Shown: one piece after another, positions 26,812 to 35,471 of the stretch
Numbering within the stretch: the stretch's first letter is position 1
Layout: every line of letters begins with the position of its first letter
Assembly: GCA_027483505.1 (NCBI GenBank)
Contig: JAIXUP010000020.1
Span: 1 to 63,332, forward strand
DNA from: Hyphomicrobiales bacterium
GTDB lineage: Bacteria; Pseudomonadota; Alphaproteobacteria; Rhizobiales; Beijerinckiaceae
Reading direction: 5' to 3'
Length of the DNA stretch: 63,332 nucleotides
Notes under the pieces: model-generated
The model's input: the letters and a program-made list of their open reading frames with translations, nothing else
Told to the model about the DNA's origin: nothing
The model's database searches: none
Position numbers and translations under genes: made by a program

Positions 26812-27789
26812 TCACTCCTCTGCATGATGACAGGCAACGCTTGCGCCGTCAGGGCGGGCGGAAAGCGTTGGGCGTTCGCTGCGACACAGATCGCTGGCCA
26901 GGGGGCAGCGCGAGCTGAAGGCGCAACCGGGCGGAAGATTGGCTGGGCTGGGCAACTCCCCATCGAGCACGCGGCGCGGCTTGGCGCGTTGGCGCACCGG
27001 GTCCGGTTCCGGGGCGGCCGCCAGCAGAGCCTGCGTGTAGGGGTGGCGGGGCTTGCCGAACAGCACGGACATGGACGCCGTTTCGACGATGCGCCCGAGA
27101 TACATCACCGCCACGCGGTCTGCGATGTGGCGCACCACCGAGAGGTCATGGGAGACGAACAGGTACGACATGCCGCGTTCGCGCTGCAGGTCGACCAGCA
27201 GGTTCAGGATCTGCGCGCGCACGGACACGTCGAGCGCCGACACCGGCTCATCGCAGATCACCAGCTTCGGCTGGAGCGCAAGGGCTCTCGCAATGACGAT
27301 GCGCTGCCGCTGGCCGCCGGAGAAGGCATGCGGGAAGCGGGATGCATGATCGGGTTCAAGCCCCACCGCCTTGAGCAGCGACGCTACCCGGTCACGCAGG
27401 GCCTGGCCCGTCGCGAGACCGCGGACCAGCAGTGGCTCGCCGATCGCCGCCCCGATCGACAGCCTTGGATTGAGCGAAAGGGCAGGGTCCTGAAACACCA
27501 TCTGCGCGTCGCTGCGAATGGCGCTCAGGCTCACGCGGTCGGCGCTGTCGACAGCCCTGCCGGCAACCTCGATGCGCCCGCCGGTCAGCGGAACCAGACC
27601 GAGAATGGCGTTGGCGAGGGTGGATTTGCCGCAGCCGGACTCGCCGACGAGGCCGAGGGTTTCGCCCGGCGCAATCGCCAGCGACACCCCGTCGACGGCC
27701 TTCAGCGGCGGTGCGGCCTTGCGCAGGAAGCCGCCGCGCGACCGGAAGTGGACCGCGGCGTCCCTCACGTCCAGAACCACGCCGCTCAT
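26812..27789 (-). CDS. Opp/Dpp-type ABC ATPase (DppF-like), second operon
   Basis: ATPase of 325 aa. Walker A GESGCGKST near residue 48, Q-loop VFQDPALSLNPRL, signature FSGGQRQRIVIARAL, Walker B LVICDEPVSALDV and C-terminal GCAFSSRCPLASDLC. The reading frame is open to 28302 but the ATG at 27789, overlapping the D-type ATPase stop (ATGA), is the family start. Confidence 0.95.
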   Translation of the reverse strand: MSGVVLDVRDAAVHFRSRGGFLRKAAPPLKAVDGVSLAIAPGETLGLVGESGCGKSTLANAILGLVPLTGGRIEVAGRAVDSADRVSLSAIRSDAQMVFQDPALSLNPRLSIGAAIGEPLLVRGLATGQALRDRVASLLKAVGLEPDHASRFPHAFSGGQRQRIVIARALALQPKLVICDEPVSALDVSVRAQILNLLVDLQRERGMSYLFVSHDLSVVRHIADRVAVMYLGRIVETASMSVLFGKPRHPYTQALLAAAPEPDPVRQRAKPRRVLDGELPSPANLPPGCAFSSRCPLASDLCRSERPTLSARPDGASVACHHAEE

Positions 27790-28769
27790 GCGGCGGCTCC
27801 CAGCGTCGCCACCTGATCGGAATGCCAGCAGGCGGCCAGATGGCCGGGGGCGTGATCGGCAAGGGGAGGGCTCTCGATGCGGCAGCGGTCTTCGACCAAC
27901 GGACAGCGGCTGGCAAAACGGCAGCCGGCGCCATGGGATGAGGGCGGCGGCACGGTGCCCTCGATGGTGGCCAGCCGCGATTTCGGCATGATCCCCGCGC
28001 GCGGGATGCTGGCCAGAAGCAGCGCGGTATAGGGGTGCCGTGGCGCCCGAAAGAGCTCCTCCGCCGTCGCCGTTTCCGCGACACGGCCGGCATACATCAC
28101 CACCACCCGGTCGGCGATGTCGGCGACCACGCCCATGTCGTGGGTGATGAGCAGGACGGCGGTGCCGCGCTCGGCCACCAGTTGCCGGATCAGGTGAAGG
28201 ATTTGCGCCTGGATGGTGACGTCGAGCGCCGTTGTTGGCTCGTCGGCGATCAGCAGACGCGGGCCGCAGATCAGTGCGATGGCGATCATGATGCGCTGGC
28301 ACATGCCGCCGGACAATTCGAACGGGTATTGCGCCAGACGCCTGTCCGGATCGGAGATGCCGATCGAGACCAGCATTTCCCTGGCGCGCAGCCTGGCCTC
28401 CTGCGCCGAGATGGCGCGGTGGGCCGTGAGCGCCTCCGCAATCTGGTCGCCCACCGGCATCAGCGGATCCAGTGATGCCGTGGGCTCCTGAAAGATGATC
28501 GAGGCGTCGCGGCCCCTGATTCCTGCCATGGCTGACATGTCAAGGCTCGCAAGATCCTTGCCTTCAAGCAGGATGCGCCCGCCGGCGAGGCGGACTGCGT
28601 CGGGAAGCAGGCGCAACACGGCGAGGGCGGACAACGACTTGCCGCAGCCGGACTCGCCGACGAGAGCGACGATCTCGCCCTCATCGACCGACAGCGACAG
28701 ACCATCGACGACGGCAGCGCCGCCGATGTCGAGCCTGAGCCGGTCAATGTCGAGGACGGGAGCGGCCAT
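27786..28769 (-). CDS. Opp/Dpp-type ABC ATPase (DppD-like), second operon
   Basis: ATPase of 327 aa. Walker A GESGCGKS near residue 38, Q-loop IFQEPTASLDPL, signature LSGGMCQRIMIAIAL (with Cys where Arg is usual), Walker B LLIADEPTTALDV and C-terminal GCRFASRCPLVEDRC. The ATG at 28769 starts 10 nt after the SDR stop; an upstream open frame within the SDR gene is not used. Confidence 0.94.
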   Translation of the reverse strand: MAAPVLDIDRLRLDIGGAAVVDGLSLSVDEGEIVALVGESGCGKSLSALAVLRLLPDAVRLAGGRILLEGKDLASLDMSAMAGIRGRDASIIFQEPTASLDPLMPVGDQIAEALTAHRAISAQEARLRAREMLVSIGISDPDRRLAQYPFELSGGMCQRIMIAIALICGPRLLIADEPTTALDVTIQAQILHLIRQLVAERGTAVLLITHDMGVVADIADRVVVMYAGRVAETATAEELFRAPRHPYTALLLASIPRAGIMPKSRLATIEGTVPPPSSHGAGCRFASRCPLVEDRCRIESPPLADHAPGHLAACWHSDQVATLGAAA

Positions 28770-28779
28770 GCGGTGGAAC

Positions 28780-29559
28780 TCAGCGCTTGCCGGCGATCGG
28801 GCCGGGCTCGAAGACGCCGAGCGAGTTGCCGCCATCGACCGCCAGCGTGGCGCCGGTGATGAAGCTCGCCCGCTCGGATGCCAGATAGAGCACTGCTCCC
28901 GGCGCATCGCTCGGGCCGCTGCTGCGGCCCAGCGGAATACGGCTCAGCATGCGGTCGACATATTCGGGCGACAGCGGGCTGACCACGCTGCCCGGAGCGA
29001 AGCCGGGTTCGACCACGTTAACGCGAATGCCCTGCTCGGCCAGTTCGATGGCGAAGCCCTTGGCGATCCGCTCCAGCGTCGTCTTCGACGTGCAATAGGG
29101 CACGGTGCCCTTGCGCAGGGCACGCGCCGCGCCGGACGAGATCATGATGATCGAACCCTTCCGGCCTGCGGCAATCATCGCCTTGGCAAACTCGCGGGTG
29201 ACGAGATACGGCGCGCGCACGTTGATGTTGAAGATACGGTCCCATTCGGCGGTGTCGATCTGGAGCAGCCCGCCGGCCGGATAAATGCCGGCATTGTTCA
29301 CGACCACATCAGGGACGCCCCAGTGAGCCGTGACCGACGCCACGAGATCGAGGATCGACGCCTCATCGGTCAGCTCGGTCTTGTGGACCATCGCACGCTC
29401 CGCCGGGATGCGGTTCTCGGCGATGATCGCCTCCGCCGCGTCCTTGCGGGCGTCAGCCATCACGACCCGTGCGCCCTCGCGCCAGAAGGCCTCGGTGATC
29501 CAGCGCCCGAAAACACCGGCGGCGCCAGTGACCACGACGATCTTGTTGTCGAATTCCAT
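28780..29559 (-). CDS. SDR-family oxidoreductase
   Basis: NAD(P)-dependent classical short-chain dehydrogenase, 259 aa. Nucleotide-binding TGAAGVFG at 11-18 (Ala replaces the middle Gly), structural NNAGIYP, catalytic MISSGAA Ser, YCTSK Tyr/Lys pair and the VVEPGFAPG segment. The gene sits between permease and ATPase genes of the Opp/Dpp operon, so it probably oxidises or reduces the imported compound or its product. Substrate cannot be named. Confidence 0.92.
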   Translation of the reverse strand: MEFDNKIVVVTGAAGVFGRWITEAFWREGARVVMADARKDAAEAIIAENRIPAERAMVHKTELTDEASILDLVASVTAHWGVPDVVVNNAGIYPAGGLLQIDTAEWDRIFNINVRAPYLVTREFAKAMIAAGRKGSIIMISSGAARALRKGTVPYCTSKTTLERIAKGFAIELAEQGIRVNVVEPGFAPGSVVSPLSPEYVDRMLSRIPLGRSSGPSDAPGAVLYLASERASFITGATLAVDGGNSLGVFEPGPIAGKR

Positions 29560-29566
29560 GTTCGTC

Positions 29567-30433
29567 TCATCCTCTTGGTCTGGAGCGTGGATCGAGATGA
29601 TCCCTCAGCCAGTCTCCCAGCACATTCACTGAGAGAACCAGCAAGAACAGGCATGCGCCCGGAAACGCGGTCAGCCACCAGGCCCGTTCGAGATACTGGC
29701 GGCCGGCGCTCAGGATCGTTCCCCAGCTCGGCGTCGGCGGCTGGATACCAAGGCCGAGGAAGGAGAGCGAGGCCTCGAACAGGATCATCAGGCCGAACTC
29801 TGCCGTTGCGACGACGAGGAGCGGGCCGGCAATGTTGGGCAGGATATGGCGCAGCAGCAAGCGCGGGCCGCGCGCTCCCGCCAGTTCCGCGGCGCGGATG
29901 TAGGGCAGCGTCGCGACCTGTAGCGTCTGGGCGTAGGCGACGCGGGCATAGCGCGGCCAGCGCGTCAGGCCGAGCACGAGGATCAGGGTCTGAAAGCCCG
30001 GTCCGACAACGGCGACGGCCAGCACGGCGAGCAGGATGGCGGGAATGGACAGCATGATGTCGACGAAGCGCATGATGGCCACCTCGACCCAGCCGCGCCG
30101 CCAGCCGGCCAGCATGCCGAGCGCGCTGCCGATGAGCAGCGAAACCGAGACGGACGCGACGGCCACAAGCATCGAGGCGCGGGCGCCGTGGATGACGCGG
30201 GACATGAGGTCCCGTCCGAGATCATCGGTGCCCATCAGATAGGTCAGGCCCTGTGCCGTGGTGTGGCCTGGCGGCCTGAGGCGCTGGATCAGGCTTTGGC
30301 GCGCAGGATCGAAGGGCGCGAGCAGCGGCGCAAACAGGGCCATGAGCACAAAGGCACCAAGCAGGCCGGCCATGATGATGATCGAGGCGGGCGCCCGCGA
30401 CAGGCGCGTGCGCAGGTTTGCGGCGAGGCTCAT
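29567..30433 (-). CDS. Opp/Dpp-type ABC permease (DppC-like), second operon
   Basis: Permease of 288 aa with an N-terminal helix (PASIIIMAGLLGAFVLMALFA), LMGTDDLGRDLMSRVIHGARASM, GSALGMLAGWRRG, the EAA segment near PYIRAAELAGARGPRL and FLGLGIQPPTPSWGTIL. Its start overlaps the B-type permease by 4 nt; 7 nt separate it from the SDR. Confidence 0.95.
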   Translation of the reverse strand: MSLAANLRTRLSRAPASIIIMAGLLGAFVLMALFAPLLAPFDPARQSLIQRLRPPGHTTAQGLTYLMGTDDLGRDLMSRVIHGARASMLVAVASVSVSLLIGSALGMLAGWRRGWVEVAIMRFVDIMLSIPAILLAVLAVAVVGPGFQTLILVLGLTRWPRYARVAYAQTLQVATLPYIRAAELAGARGPRLLLRHILPNIAGPLLVVATAEFGLMILFEASLSFLGLGIQPPTPSWGTILSAGRQYLERAWWLTAFPGACLFLLVLSVNVLGDWLRDHLDPRSRPRG

Positions 30434-31353
30434 GTCTTGCCCAGCCTGATGCGGGGATCAATGCTTGCGTAAAGCAGGTCCGCCGCGAGATTGACGGCGA
30501 CATAGACCAGCGAGACGAAGAGCACGATGGCCTGCACGACAAGAAAGTCGCGCGACTGGATGGCCTGGATTGCCAGTTGTCCGATCCCGGGCCAGGCAAA
30601 GACGGTCTCGACGATGATGGCGCCGGCCAGCAGGTTGCCGGTTTCCAGCGCTGCGATGGTCACGACCGGAATCGCCGCGTTGCGCAGCACGTGCCGCGTC
30701 ACGACCTTGCCGAGCGGCAGGCCGCGGGCGAGGCCGGCGCGGACATAATCCTTGCCGAGTTCATCGACCACCGCGATGCGGGCCATCCGGGCGAAGGTCG
30801 ACATGGACAGCATGCCGAGCGCGATGGCCGGCATGACCACCGAAGCGGGGCCATCGACGCCGGAGGATGGCAGCCAGCGCAAGGTCACGGCGAACAGCAT
30901 GATCATCAGAATGCCGCTCAGGAAGGTTGGCATGCTCTGGCCCGTCACGACCAGTGCGGCGATGGGGCGCTCGAACCAGCGCCCGCGCCAGATGGCCATG
31001 GCGATGCCGGCAGGAACGCCAAGCCCCACGGCGACGACGAGCGCAGCCCCCGCCAGCGCCAGCGTATAGGGAATGCGGCTTGCGAGGATGTCCCAGGCGG
31101 GCACGCGCTGGACCACCGAGACGCCCAGTTCGAGATTGAGCAGGCCGCCCAGGAAGGTCAGGTACTGACGCCAGATCGGTTGATCGAAGCCGAGTTCGCG
31201 CCGCACGGTTTCGATGTGCTCGCGCGTCGCGCCCTCGGGGACGAGCAGAAGCACGGGGTCGCCCGACAGGCGCATGACGAAAAAGACGATCGTCATCACG
31301 CCGAAGGTCGTCAGCACCGCCTGCAGAAGACGGCTGAGAAGATAGCGCGGCAT
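30430..31353 (-). CDS. Opp/Dpp-type ABC permease (DppB-like), second operon
   Basis: Permease of 307 aa: RYLLSRLLQAVLTTFGVMTI N-terminus, RRELGFDQPIWRQYLTFLGGLLNLELG, the EAA loop YVRAGLARGLPLGKV and the C-terminal VVQAIVLFVSLVYVAVNLA with YASIDPRIRLG. Together with the C-type permease it forms the translocation path. Confidence 0.95.
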   Translation of the reverse strand: MPRYLLSRLLQAVLTTFGVMTIVFFVMRLSGDPVLLLVPEGATREHIETVRRELGFDQPIWRQYLTFLGGLLNLELGVSVVQRVPAWDILASRIPYTLALAGAALVVAVGLGVPAGIAMAIWRGRWFERPIAALVVTGQSMPTFLSGILMIMLFAVTLRWLPSSGVDGPASVVMPAIALGMLSMSTFARMARIAVVDELGKDYVRAGLARGLPLGKVVTRHVLRNAAIPVVTIAALETGNLLAGAIIVETVFAWPGIGQLAIQAIQSRDFLVVQAIVLFVSLVYVAVNLAADLLYASIDPRIRLGKT

Positions 31354-31373
31354 GAATCCGGCCTCTCAGCCGG

Positions 31374-32864
31374 TCAGGGCCGCCAGCGCATGTCGAACAG
31401 AAAGAACGCCTCGTTCGCGGTGGGCTGCCAGCGGATTTCCCGACGCGCGCCATAGATGGCGAAGTCTTGGTACAGACCAAGGCCTGGAACCTCGTCGCGC
31501 AGGATCTCGAAGGCGCGGCGATAGTGGGTCAGACGTTTGGCCTCGTCCAGAGTCGCCCGGGCGGCGTCGACCTCCTTGTCGAAATCGGCGTTCGAATACT
31601 TCGCCCAGATCGAGCCGCTGCGGAACAGCGGGAAGATGACGCCGTCGGCGTCCTGGCAGGCACAGCTCCAGCGGCCGAGCGAGATCGAGCCCGCCTCGTC
31701 AGGCCGGCCCTGACGTCGGCGCAGGAAGGTCGGCTGGTCCATGGTCTGGATGTCGACGCGGAAGCCGACTTCCTGCAGCATCTGCTGCAAGGCTTCGACG
31801 AGGCGGCGATCATAGGCCGGCGAGGTCAGGAAGCTGAGCTGCGCGTTGACCGCGTTCGCGTCACGCAGCAGGGCCTTGGCCCTGGCGGGGTCGAAGGCGT
31901 TGCCGCCGATGCCTTCGATGTAGCCGAAATTCGCGGGCGTCAGCACGACATCCACTTCCTTGCCATAGCCCTGCAGCAGGGCCTCGATCAGGGTCTTGCG
32001 GTCGATGGCGTGGGCGATGGCGCGGCGGACGCGGACATCCTGTGTCGGGCCCGATACGGCGTTGATGAACATGTAGCCGATGCGCTCGGTCGGCGCGGCG
32101 AGGACCTGGAGCTTCGCATCGGACTTGATGCGCACGGCCTCGTCCGGCCCGAGTTGACGCACGATGTCGGCGCGCCCTGTCTGAAGGTCGGCGATGCGGG
32201 TGGCGACATCCGGTACCACGCGGAAGTTGGCGGTGTCGAAGGGTGGGCGGCCGCGCCAGTAGTCGGGCACGGCGTCGAGGGTCACGCCGACGCCGCGCTG
32301 CCAGGCGCGGAGCTTGTAGGGTCCGGAGCCGACCGGCTGGAGGTTGAAGGCCTGGGCGCCAACCCGCTCGACCACAGCCTTTGGCACGATCGACAGCTTG
32401 ACGAGCTGGGCCATCAGGGCAGGGTAGGGTGCCTTGGTCTTCATCAACACGGTGGTGGCGTCAGTCGCCTCCGCGCTGGCGATCTGGTCGAACTGCGAGA
32501 GCTGCGGGCTGCGCAGCGCGGGATCGATGATGCGGCGGATCGAATAGGCCACATCCTCGGCTGTCAGCGGCGAGCCGTCATGGAACTTGACCCCGGTCCG
32601 GATCTTGAACGTCAGGGTGGTGTCGTCGACCTGTCGCCAGCTTTCCGCGATCTGTGGCACGATCTTGCCGGAGACATCGCGCGTGACGAGATTGTCGAAA
32701 ATGTTGCGGTAGATGGCGTAGCTGTCGGTATCCCATTGCAGATGCGGATCGAGCGTCGCCGCGTCGTTCGGCAGGTCGACGGTGATGGAGTCACGATAGG
32801 GCTGGGCTGCGGCGGCGGTGACCACCATCAACGCCATTACAATGGCGGCAAGTCTTTTGAACAT
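31374..32864 (-). CDS. Opp/Dpp-type periplasmic substrate-binding protein, second operon
   Basis: SBP_bac_5 protein, 496 aa, with a signal peptide (hydrophobic LAAIVMALMVVTAAAAQ) cleaved after about residue 21. Family segments are IVPQIAESWRQVDDTTLTFKIR, KFHDGSPLTAEDVAYSIRRI and the glycine/aromatic C-terminal parts. First gene of the minus-strand importer operon. A Cys pair (RWSCACQDADG) is visible in the C-terminal half. The ligand is unknown; no own regulator is beside it, and the GntR gene is 15 kb away. Confidence 0.94.
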   Translation of the reverse strand: MFKRLAAIVMALMVVTAAAAQPYRDSITVDLPNDAATLDPHLQWDTDSYAIYRNIFDNLVTRDVSGKIVPQIAESWRQVDDTTLTFKIRTGVKFHDGSPLTAEDVAYSIRRIIDPALRSPQLSQFDQIASAEATDATTVLMKTKAPYPALMAQLVKLSIVPKAVVERVGAQAFNLQPVGSGPYKLRAWQRGVGVTLDAVPDYWRGRPPFDTANFRVVPDVATRIADLQTGRADIVRQLGPDEAVRIKSDAKLQVLAAPTERIGYMFINAVSGPTQDVRVRRAIAHAIDRKTLIEALLQGYGKEVDVVLTPANFGYIEGIGGNAFDPARAKALLRDANAVNAQLSFLTSPAYDRRLVEALQQMLQEVGFRVDIQTMDQPTFLRRRQGRPDEAGSISLGRWSCACQDADGVIFPLFRSGSIWAKYSNADFDKEVDAARATLDEAKRLTHYRRAFEILRDEVPGLGLYQDFAIYGARREIRWQPTANEAFFLFDMRWRP

Positions 32865-32994
32865 CTGGACAATCCGTGCGCTGAGCGGGGCAAAATTCGC
32901 GGCGATGGGTCAGTCTTGCACGATGATTTCGCCTTGTCAGCAATGTGCGCCATGACATTTTTCACAGACGCGTGTGCGCTCCGCGCCGCCCGGG

Positions 32995-34575
32995 CTAGCG
33001 CAGGGCGGCAATCACTGCGTCGACCTTGGTGACCATCGCGACGTTCTGCATGGCGTAGTTGATCGACGCACGATGCCAGTCGGCGTTCATGGTCGAGCAG
33101 CCGTCTTCCGGGATGATCATCACATAGCCCTTGTCGGCTCCGGTGCGGGCGGTGTGCTCGATCGACATGTTGGTCCAGGCACCCGTCTCGATGATCATGT
33201 CGCGGCCATTGGCCTTCAGGATCGTCTCGAGATTGGTCCCCTCCCAGGCGCTCATCCGGTTCTTGCGGATGATGTGGTCCGAGGGCTGGGCCTCAAGGCC
33301 GGGCACCGGCTCGGCACCCCAGGTGCCTTCGACCATCGCATTGGCGTCCACCGCGCCCTCGAACAGGGGCGCATTCAGCGTCATGTCACGCCCATCAGGA
33401 CGGCGGCAGAACCAGACATGGATGACCGGCACCCCGACCCGGCGGCAGTGCTCGGCGAGGCGGCGCACGTTTTCGATGGCGTTCTGCTCGCGGCAATGGG
33501 CGGGCGAGCCGGAGGCCGCGAAGGCGCCGCCCTCCATGACGACATCATTCTGCATGTCCTGGATGATGAGCGCGCAGCGGGCGGGATCGAGCCTCAGTTC
33601 GCCGTCCGCCGCCGATGCGGCGGGGGCCGGCGCCGCAGGCGACGACGGCGCGAGGCGCGCCGCCGGCCGGGCGCGCATGAAGGGCTCGTTGCGGGGTCCG
33701 ATCTTGAGGTCGACTGCGTAGACGGAGGTGGTGGCGCAGACATAGAGCGTGCGCCAGTCCGGCCCGCCCCAGTGCAGGTTGGCCGCGAGTTCGGGGATCG
33801 AGACCTTGCCGATGTGGCGGCCATCGGGCGCGAACACCCACAGGCCACCCGGTGCGGTAACCCAGACGTTGCCATCGGTGTCGCATTTCATGCCGTCCGG
33901 CACGCCGGGCCTGAGCATGTCGCTGATGCCGCTGGCGAACACGCGCCCGTTCTTGAGCCTGCCATGGGCGTCGACATCGAAGACCCGGATGTTGGCCTGT
34001 TCGGTGTCATTGACGTAGAGCCGCTTCTCGTCCGGCGAAAAGCACAGCCCGTTGGGTTGGGAGAACATGTAGCGGTCGACCAGAAGTTCGGGTTCGTCGC
34101 CGCCCGCCGCCACCCGGAAAACGCCCTGCCATCCCAGTGCGCGCGGCCGCTCCACGCCATAGACCGGCATGCGGCCATACCAGGGATCGGAGAAGTAGAT
34201 CGAACCGTCCGAGCGGATGCACAGGTCGTTGGGGCTGTTGAGTTCCTGCCCCTCGAAGTGGCTGGCCAGCACCTCGCGCCGGCCGTCTGGCCTGAAGCGC
34301 ACGAGCGATGATGTCGCATGCTCGCAGGCGATCAGGTTGAGGTCGGCGTCATAGGTCAGGCCGTTGGCCTTGTTCGATGGGCGCAGCACCTCGCGAACAC
34401 CCGCACGATCGAGCCTCCGCCGCACATCCGCCGGCATGTCGGAGAACAGCAGATAGTGTTCAACCGGATGCCAGATCGGCCCTTCCGTGAAGGTGAAGCC
34501 GGAGCCGACCTGCCGAACGGGCGCATGCTCGTCGATCAGGCGTCGGAAGGAAGGGTCTAGTGCGTCATGGGCCAT
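32995..34575 (-). CDS. SMP-30/gluconolactonase fused to isochorismatase-family hydrolase
   Basis: Two-domain protein, 526 aa. Residues about 15-295 form an SMP-30/SGL beta-propeller with metal-site residues E31 (TEGPIW), N116 (NSPNDL) and D227 (VPDGMKCD), typical for lactonases. An Ala/Pro-rich linker (about 300-325) leads to an isochorismatase/cysteine-hydrolase-like domain (about 332-525). It keeps D340 (IIQDMQND) and K438 (IIRKNRMSAWEG), but the nucleophile position of the usual TNxC motif is Ser471 (WTNMSIEHTA). Known members of the second domain hydrolyse amides or the vinyl ether of isochorismate. The start is the ATG at 34575; the open frame extends into the next gene. Last gene of the long minus-strand cluster. 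Confidence 0.88.
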   Translation of the reverse strand: MAHDALDPSFRRLIDEHAPVRQVGSGFTFTEGPIWHPVEHYLLFSDMPADVRRRLDRAGVREVLRPSNKANGLTYDADLNLIACEHATSSLVRFRPDGRREVLASHFEGQELNSPNDLCIRSDGSIYFSDPWYGRMPVYGVERPRALGWQGVFRVAAGGDEPELLVDRYMFSQPNGLCFSPDEKRLYVNDTEQANIRVFDVDAHGRLKNGRVFASGISDMLRPGVPDGMKCDTDGNVWVTAPGGLWVFAPDGRHIGKVSIPELAANLHWGGPDWRTLYVCATTSVYAVDLKIGPRNEPFMRARPAARLAPSSPAAPAPAASAADGELRLDPARCALIIQDMQNDVVMEGGAFAASGSPAHCREQNAIENVRRLAEHCRRVGVPVIHVWFCRRPDGRDMTLNAPLFEGAVDANAMVEGTWGAEPVPGLEAQPSDHIIRKNRMSAWEGTNLETILKANGRDMIIETGAWTNMSIEHTARTGADKGYVMIIPEDGCSTMNADWHRASINYAMQNVAMVTKVDAVIAALR

Positions 34576-34603
34576 GGTGCTGTCCTCTCGGATCGAGGCG
34601 CGG

Positions 34604-35452
34604 TCAGACGGGGAACCAGTCGCGCCGCTGCACGGTCTGGCTGATCGGGCCGGGAACGACCATGTCGAGCCGTCCGACGACCTGGCCGCGCTCGACCTTG
34701 GCCGGCTTGTCGTGCACCGGCAGCAGGAACTTCGAGGAGTTGAGCAGCTTTTTGATCGCGGCCTTCTCCGAACGTTTCGAGCCGGCATGGTTGCCGGTCA
34801 CCTGGACCTCATGGGAGTAGATCACATGGTAGGGATCGATGATCTGGTCCTGGAAGTCGTAGATGACATCGCCGCAGATCGTGGCCAGCCCTTCTGCCGT
34901 CTCGACATGAATGTTCATCGAGCCTTCGGTATGGGCGTTGGCCGCCTCCATGTAGACGCCGGGGATCAGTTCAATCGGTCCGGAGAGTTCCAGATCCTCG
35001 AGCCGCAGCGCGTGGCGCGTGTGCAGCCGCTCGATCAGGTGCTGGATGTCGGGCTTGGGGTATTGCGGATGCATCAGCCCCGAAACGGAGCATTCCATCT
35101 CGCGCCGATTGACCACCACCGTGGTGTTCATCGGGAAGTGGTCATCCTTGCCGGCATGGTCGATGTGCAGGTGCGTGTGGCAGATGTAGCGTACGTCATT
35201 CATCTTGACGCCATGCTTCGCCAACTGGTTCTGGATCATGTTCTCGTGGAACTGCAGCCCGCGCATGCCGAGCGTTTCCATGATGGCGTTGTCGCGATAG
35301 CCGGTGTCGACCACGATCGGATATTGCCCGCCCAGGATCAGAAAGCCGTAGGTGTGGACGCGCCGCGTGCGTCCGCAGCCGCGGCCGAGGACGAGGAAGC
35401 TCGATTCAAGCTCGATGTCGCCAAAGTCCAGAACCCTGATTTCAAGTGCCAT
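34604..35452 (-). CDS. Metallo-beta-lactamase fold hydrolase, AHL-lactonase-like
   Basis: MBL-fold dimetal hydrolase, 282 aa. The HxHxDH signature is HTHLHIDHAG at residues 92-101, preceded by PIVVDTGYRDN and followed by later metal ligands in ANAHTEGSMNIHVE and the ICGDVIYDFQ Asp. This spacing resembles N-acyl-homoserine lactonases; many members instead open other lactones. Context with a SMP-30 domain, which also hydrolyses lactones, suggests lactone hydrolysis in the pathway rather than quorum quenching; this is inference. 28 nt from the SMP-30 fusion. Confidence 0.88.
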   Translation of the reverse strand: MALEIRVLDFGDIELESSFLVLGRGCGRTRRVHTYGFLILGGQYPIVVDTGYRDNAIMETLGMRGLQFHENMIQNQLAKHGVKMNDVRYICHTHLHIDHAGKDDHFPMNTTVVVNRREMECSVSGLMHPQYPKPDIQHLIERLHTRHALRLEDLELSGPIELIPGVYMEAANAHTEGSMNIHVETAEGLATICGDVIYDFQDQIIDPYHVIYSHEVQVTGNHAGSKRSEKAAIKKLLNSSKFLLPVHDKPAKVERGQVVGRLDMVVPGPISQTVQRRDWFPV

Positions 35453-35471
35453 CTGTCATGCCCTCCCAAAG

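Noticed and set aside
32985..33009. Inverted repeat GCCGCCC/GGGCGGC across the stop of the SMP-30 fusion as terminator
   Set aside because: 11-nt loop, stop codon within the loop and no T tract on the minus strand.
31467..33032. Plus-strand frame of about 521 codons opposite the binding protein
   Set aside because: No motif; the minus frame encodes a signal peptide and SBP_bac_5 domain.
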